Origin: Gimesia chilikensis
Lineage (GTDB): Bacteria; Planctomycetota; Planctomycetia; Planctomycetales; Planctomycetaceae
DNA length: 64,000 nucleotides
Direction: 5' to 3'
NCBI RefSeq assembly: GCF_007744075.1
Contig: NZ_CP036266.1
Span: forward strand, 1,203,001 to 1,267,000
In this document: piece after piece, positions 63,491-64,000 of the stretch
Numbering within the stretch: the stretch's first letter is position 1
Layout of the letters: each line of letters begins with the position of its first letter
Notes under the pieces: generated by a model
Databases searched by the model: none
Seen by the model: only the letters and a program-made list of their open reading frames with translations
Told to the model about the DNA's origin: nothing
Translations under genes and position numbers: made by a program

Positions 63491-64000
63491 ATGACCGACG
63501 ACGTCGATCGTGGAAAACTGTACCGGGCACGGCTGCTGGTGCTCCTCGCCTCGGTTCTCTGGAGCCTGAGCGGTCTGTTCATCAAGTCGCCGCCGTTCCA
63601 GTCGATCCCGGCTGAGGATCGCGGCTTGATCCTGGCCTGCTATCGGGCCCTGTTTGCTGGCCTGTTTCTGCTGCCCCTGGTCCGCTTTCGGCACATGCGC
63701 TGGCGTCCCGCCCTGATTCCACTGCTGGTCGCCTTCGCCACGATGAACCTGTTGTTCGTCACCGCCATGACCCGCACGTCCGCTGCCGCCGCCATCTTCC
63801 TGCAGAACACCAGCGTTGTCTGGGCGATGCTCTTCGGTTATTTTCTCCTGCAGGAACGCATCGAACGCGGATCGGTCCTGTCCATCCTGATTGTCCTGGC
63901 CGGCATCCTCTGCATCGTGGCCGGCGACTGGGCCGGGGAAAACTATGACGGTAATCTGATTGCCCTCACCAGCGGCGTCTGTTACGCACTGGTGGTGATC
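63491..64000 (+). CDS. EamA/DMT-family transporter (partial)
   Basis: The frame starts at the ATG at 63491 (MTDDVDRGKLYRARLLVLLA) and runs off the window end after about 170 residues. At least five hydrophobic helices are visible, with ASVLWSLSGLFIK and TSAAAAIFLQNTSVVWAML typical of the EamA repeat. AGGAA lies nine bases before the ATG. The family exports metabolites such as amino acids or nucleosides; the substrate is unknown. It follows hisA by 57 bases. Confidence 0.85.
   Translation, partial: MTDDVDRGKLYRARLLVLLASVLWSLSGLFIKSPPFQSIPAEDRGLILACYRALFAGLFLLPLVRFRHMRWRPALIPLLVAFATMNLLFVTAMTRTSAAAAIFLQNTSVVWAMLFGYFLLQERIERGSVLSILIVLAGILCIVAGDWAGENYDGNLIALTSGVCYALVVI

Overview
The window looks like chromosome of a marine-type planctomycete, most likely close to Gimesia (formerly Planctomyces maris). 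This rests on family content, not on any database search. It carries DUF1501, DUF1549/DUF1553 and planctomycete-type cytochrome c proteins, a Tyr/Thr/Val-rich secreted protein, ASPIC/UnbV (CRTAC1-like) proteins, very large secreted proteins of unknown function, and no classical long operons. No rRNA, tRNA, CRISPR array, prophage or intact insertion sequence was recognised.

Layout. 1-10.9 kb: the end of a glycosyltransferase, a stand-alone LigD-type phosphoesterase, gltX and glnS side by side, a YTV-like secreted protein with a strong terminator, a large RND/MMPL exporter and mnmA. 11-21 kb: a CDF metal transporter, then a leftward four-gene planctomycete cluster (DUF1501 > PPC-domain protein > DUF1549/1553 > cytochrome/WD40/coiled coil) closed by a clear terminator. 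21.4-26.9 kb: a leftward pair of a five-haem membrane cytochrome with TPR tail and a CRTAC1-like protein, preceded by a small secreted protein. 27-33 kb: a lipid acyltransferase, Rieske ferredoxin, HAD phosphatase, two small conserved-looking genes, glycerate kinase and an HD-GYP protein. 33.3-36.7 kb: leftward operon ispF-cysS-ruvC-ruvA. 37-43 kb: a lipoprotein, class II aldolase with terminator, a 959-residue secreted protein and a 500-base AT-rich gap. 43-49.2 kb: a BASS transporter, then ubiD-like, menG and ubiX-like genes (quinone synthesis) and mutL.

49.2-53.1 kb is an accessory-looking stretch in which a second DUF1501 gene and a DUF1080-like gene are surrounded by at least four families of short repeats. 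One of them is a hairpin family with compensatory stem changes. 53-57 kb holds the two most interesting loci. The first is a hybrid histidine kinase whose N-terminal membrane domain matches the plant ethylene receptor at every copper/ethylene-binding residue, with constant spacing. The second is a cupin-tetR operon whose promoter is overlaid by two tandem perfect operators. 57-64 kb: a fused aroD-aroE, aroK and a prepilin peptidase lacking its zinc cysteines, a short AT-richer patch with two orphan genes, then hisH, hisA and the start of an EamA transporter.

Base composition changes near 42-43 kb. To the left G and C are about equal on the + strand, while to the right C clearly exceeds G in genes of both orientations. 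This could mark a replication-strand boundary or a change in codon habit.
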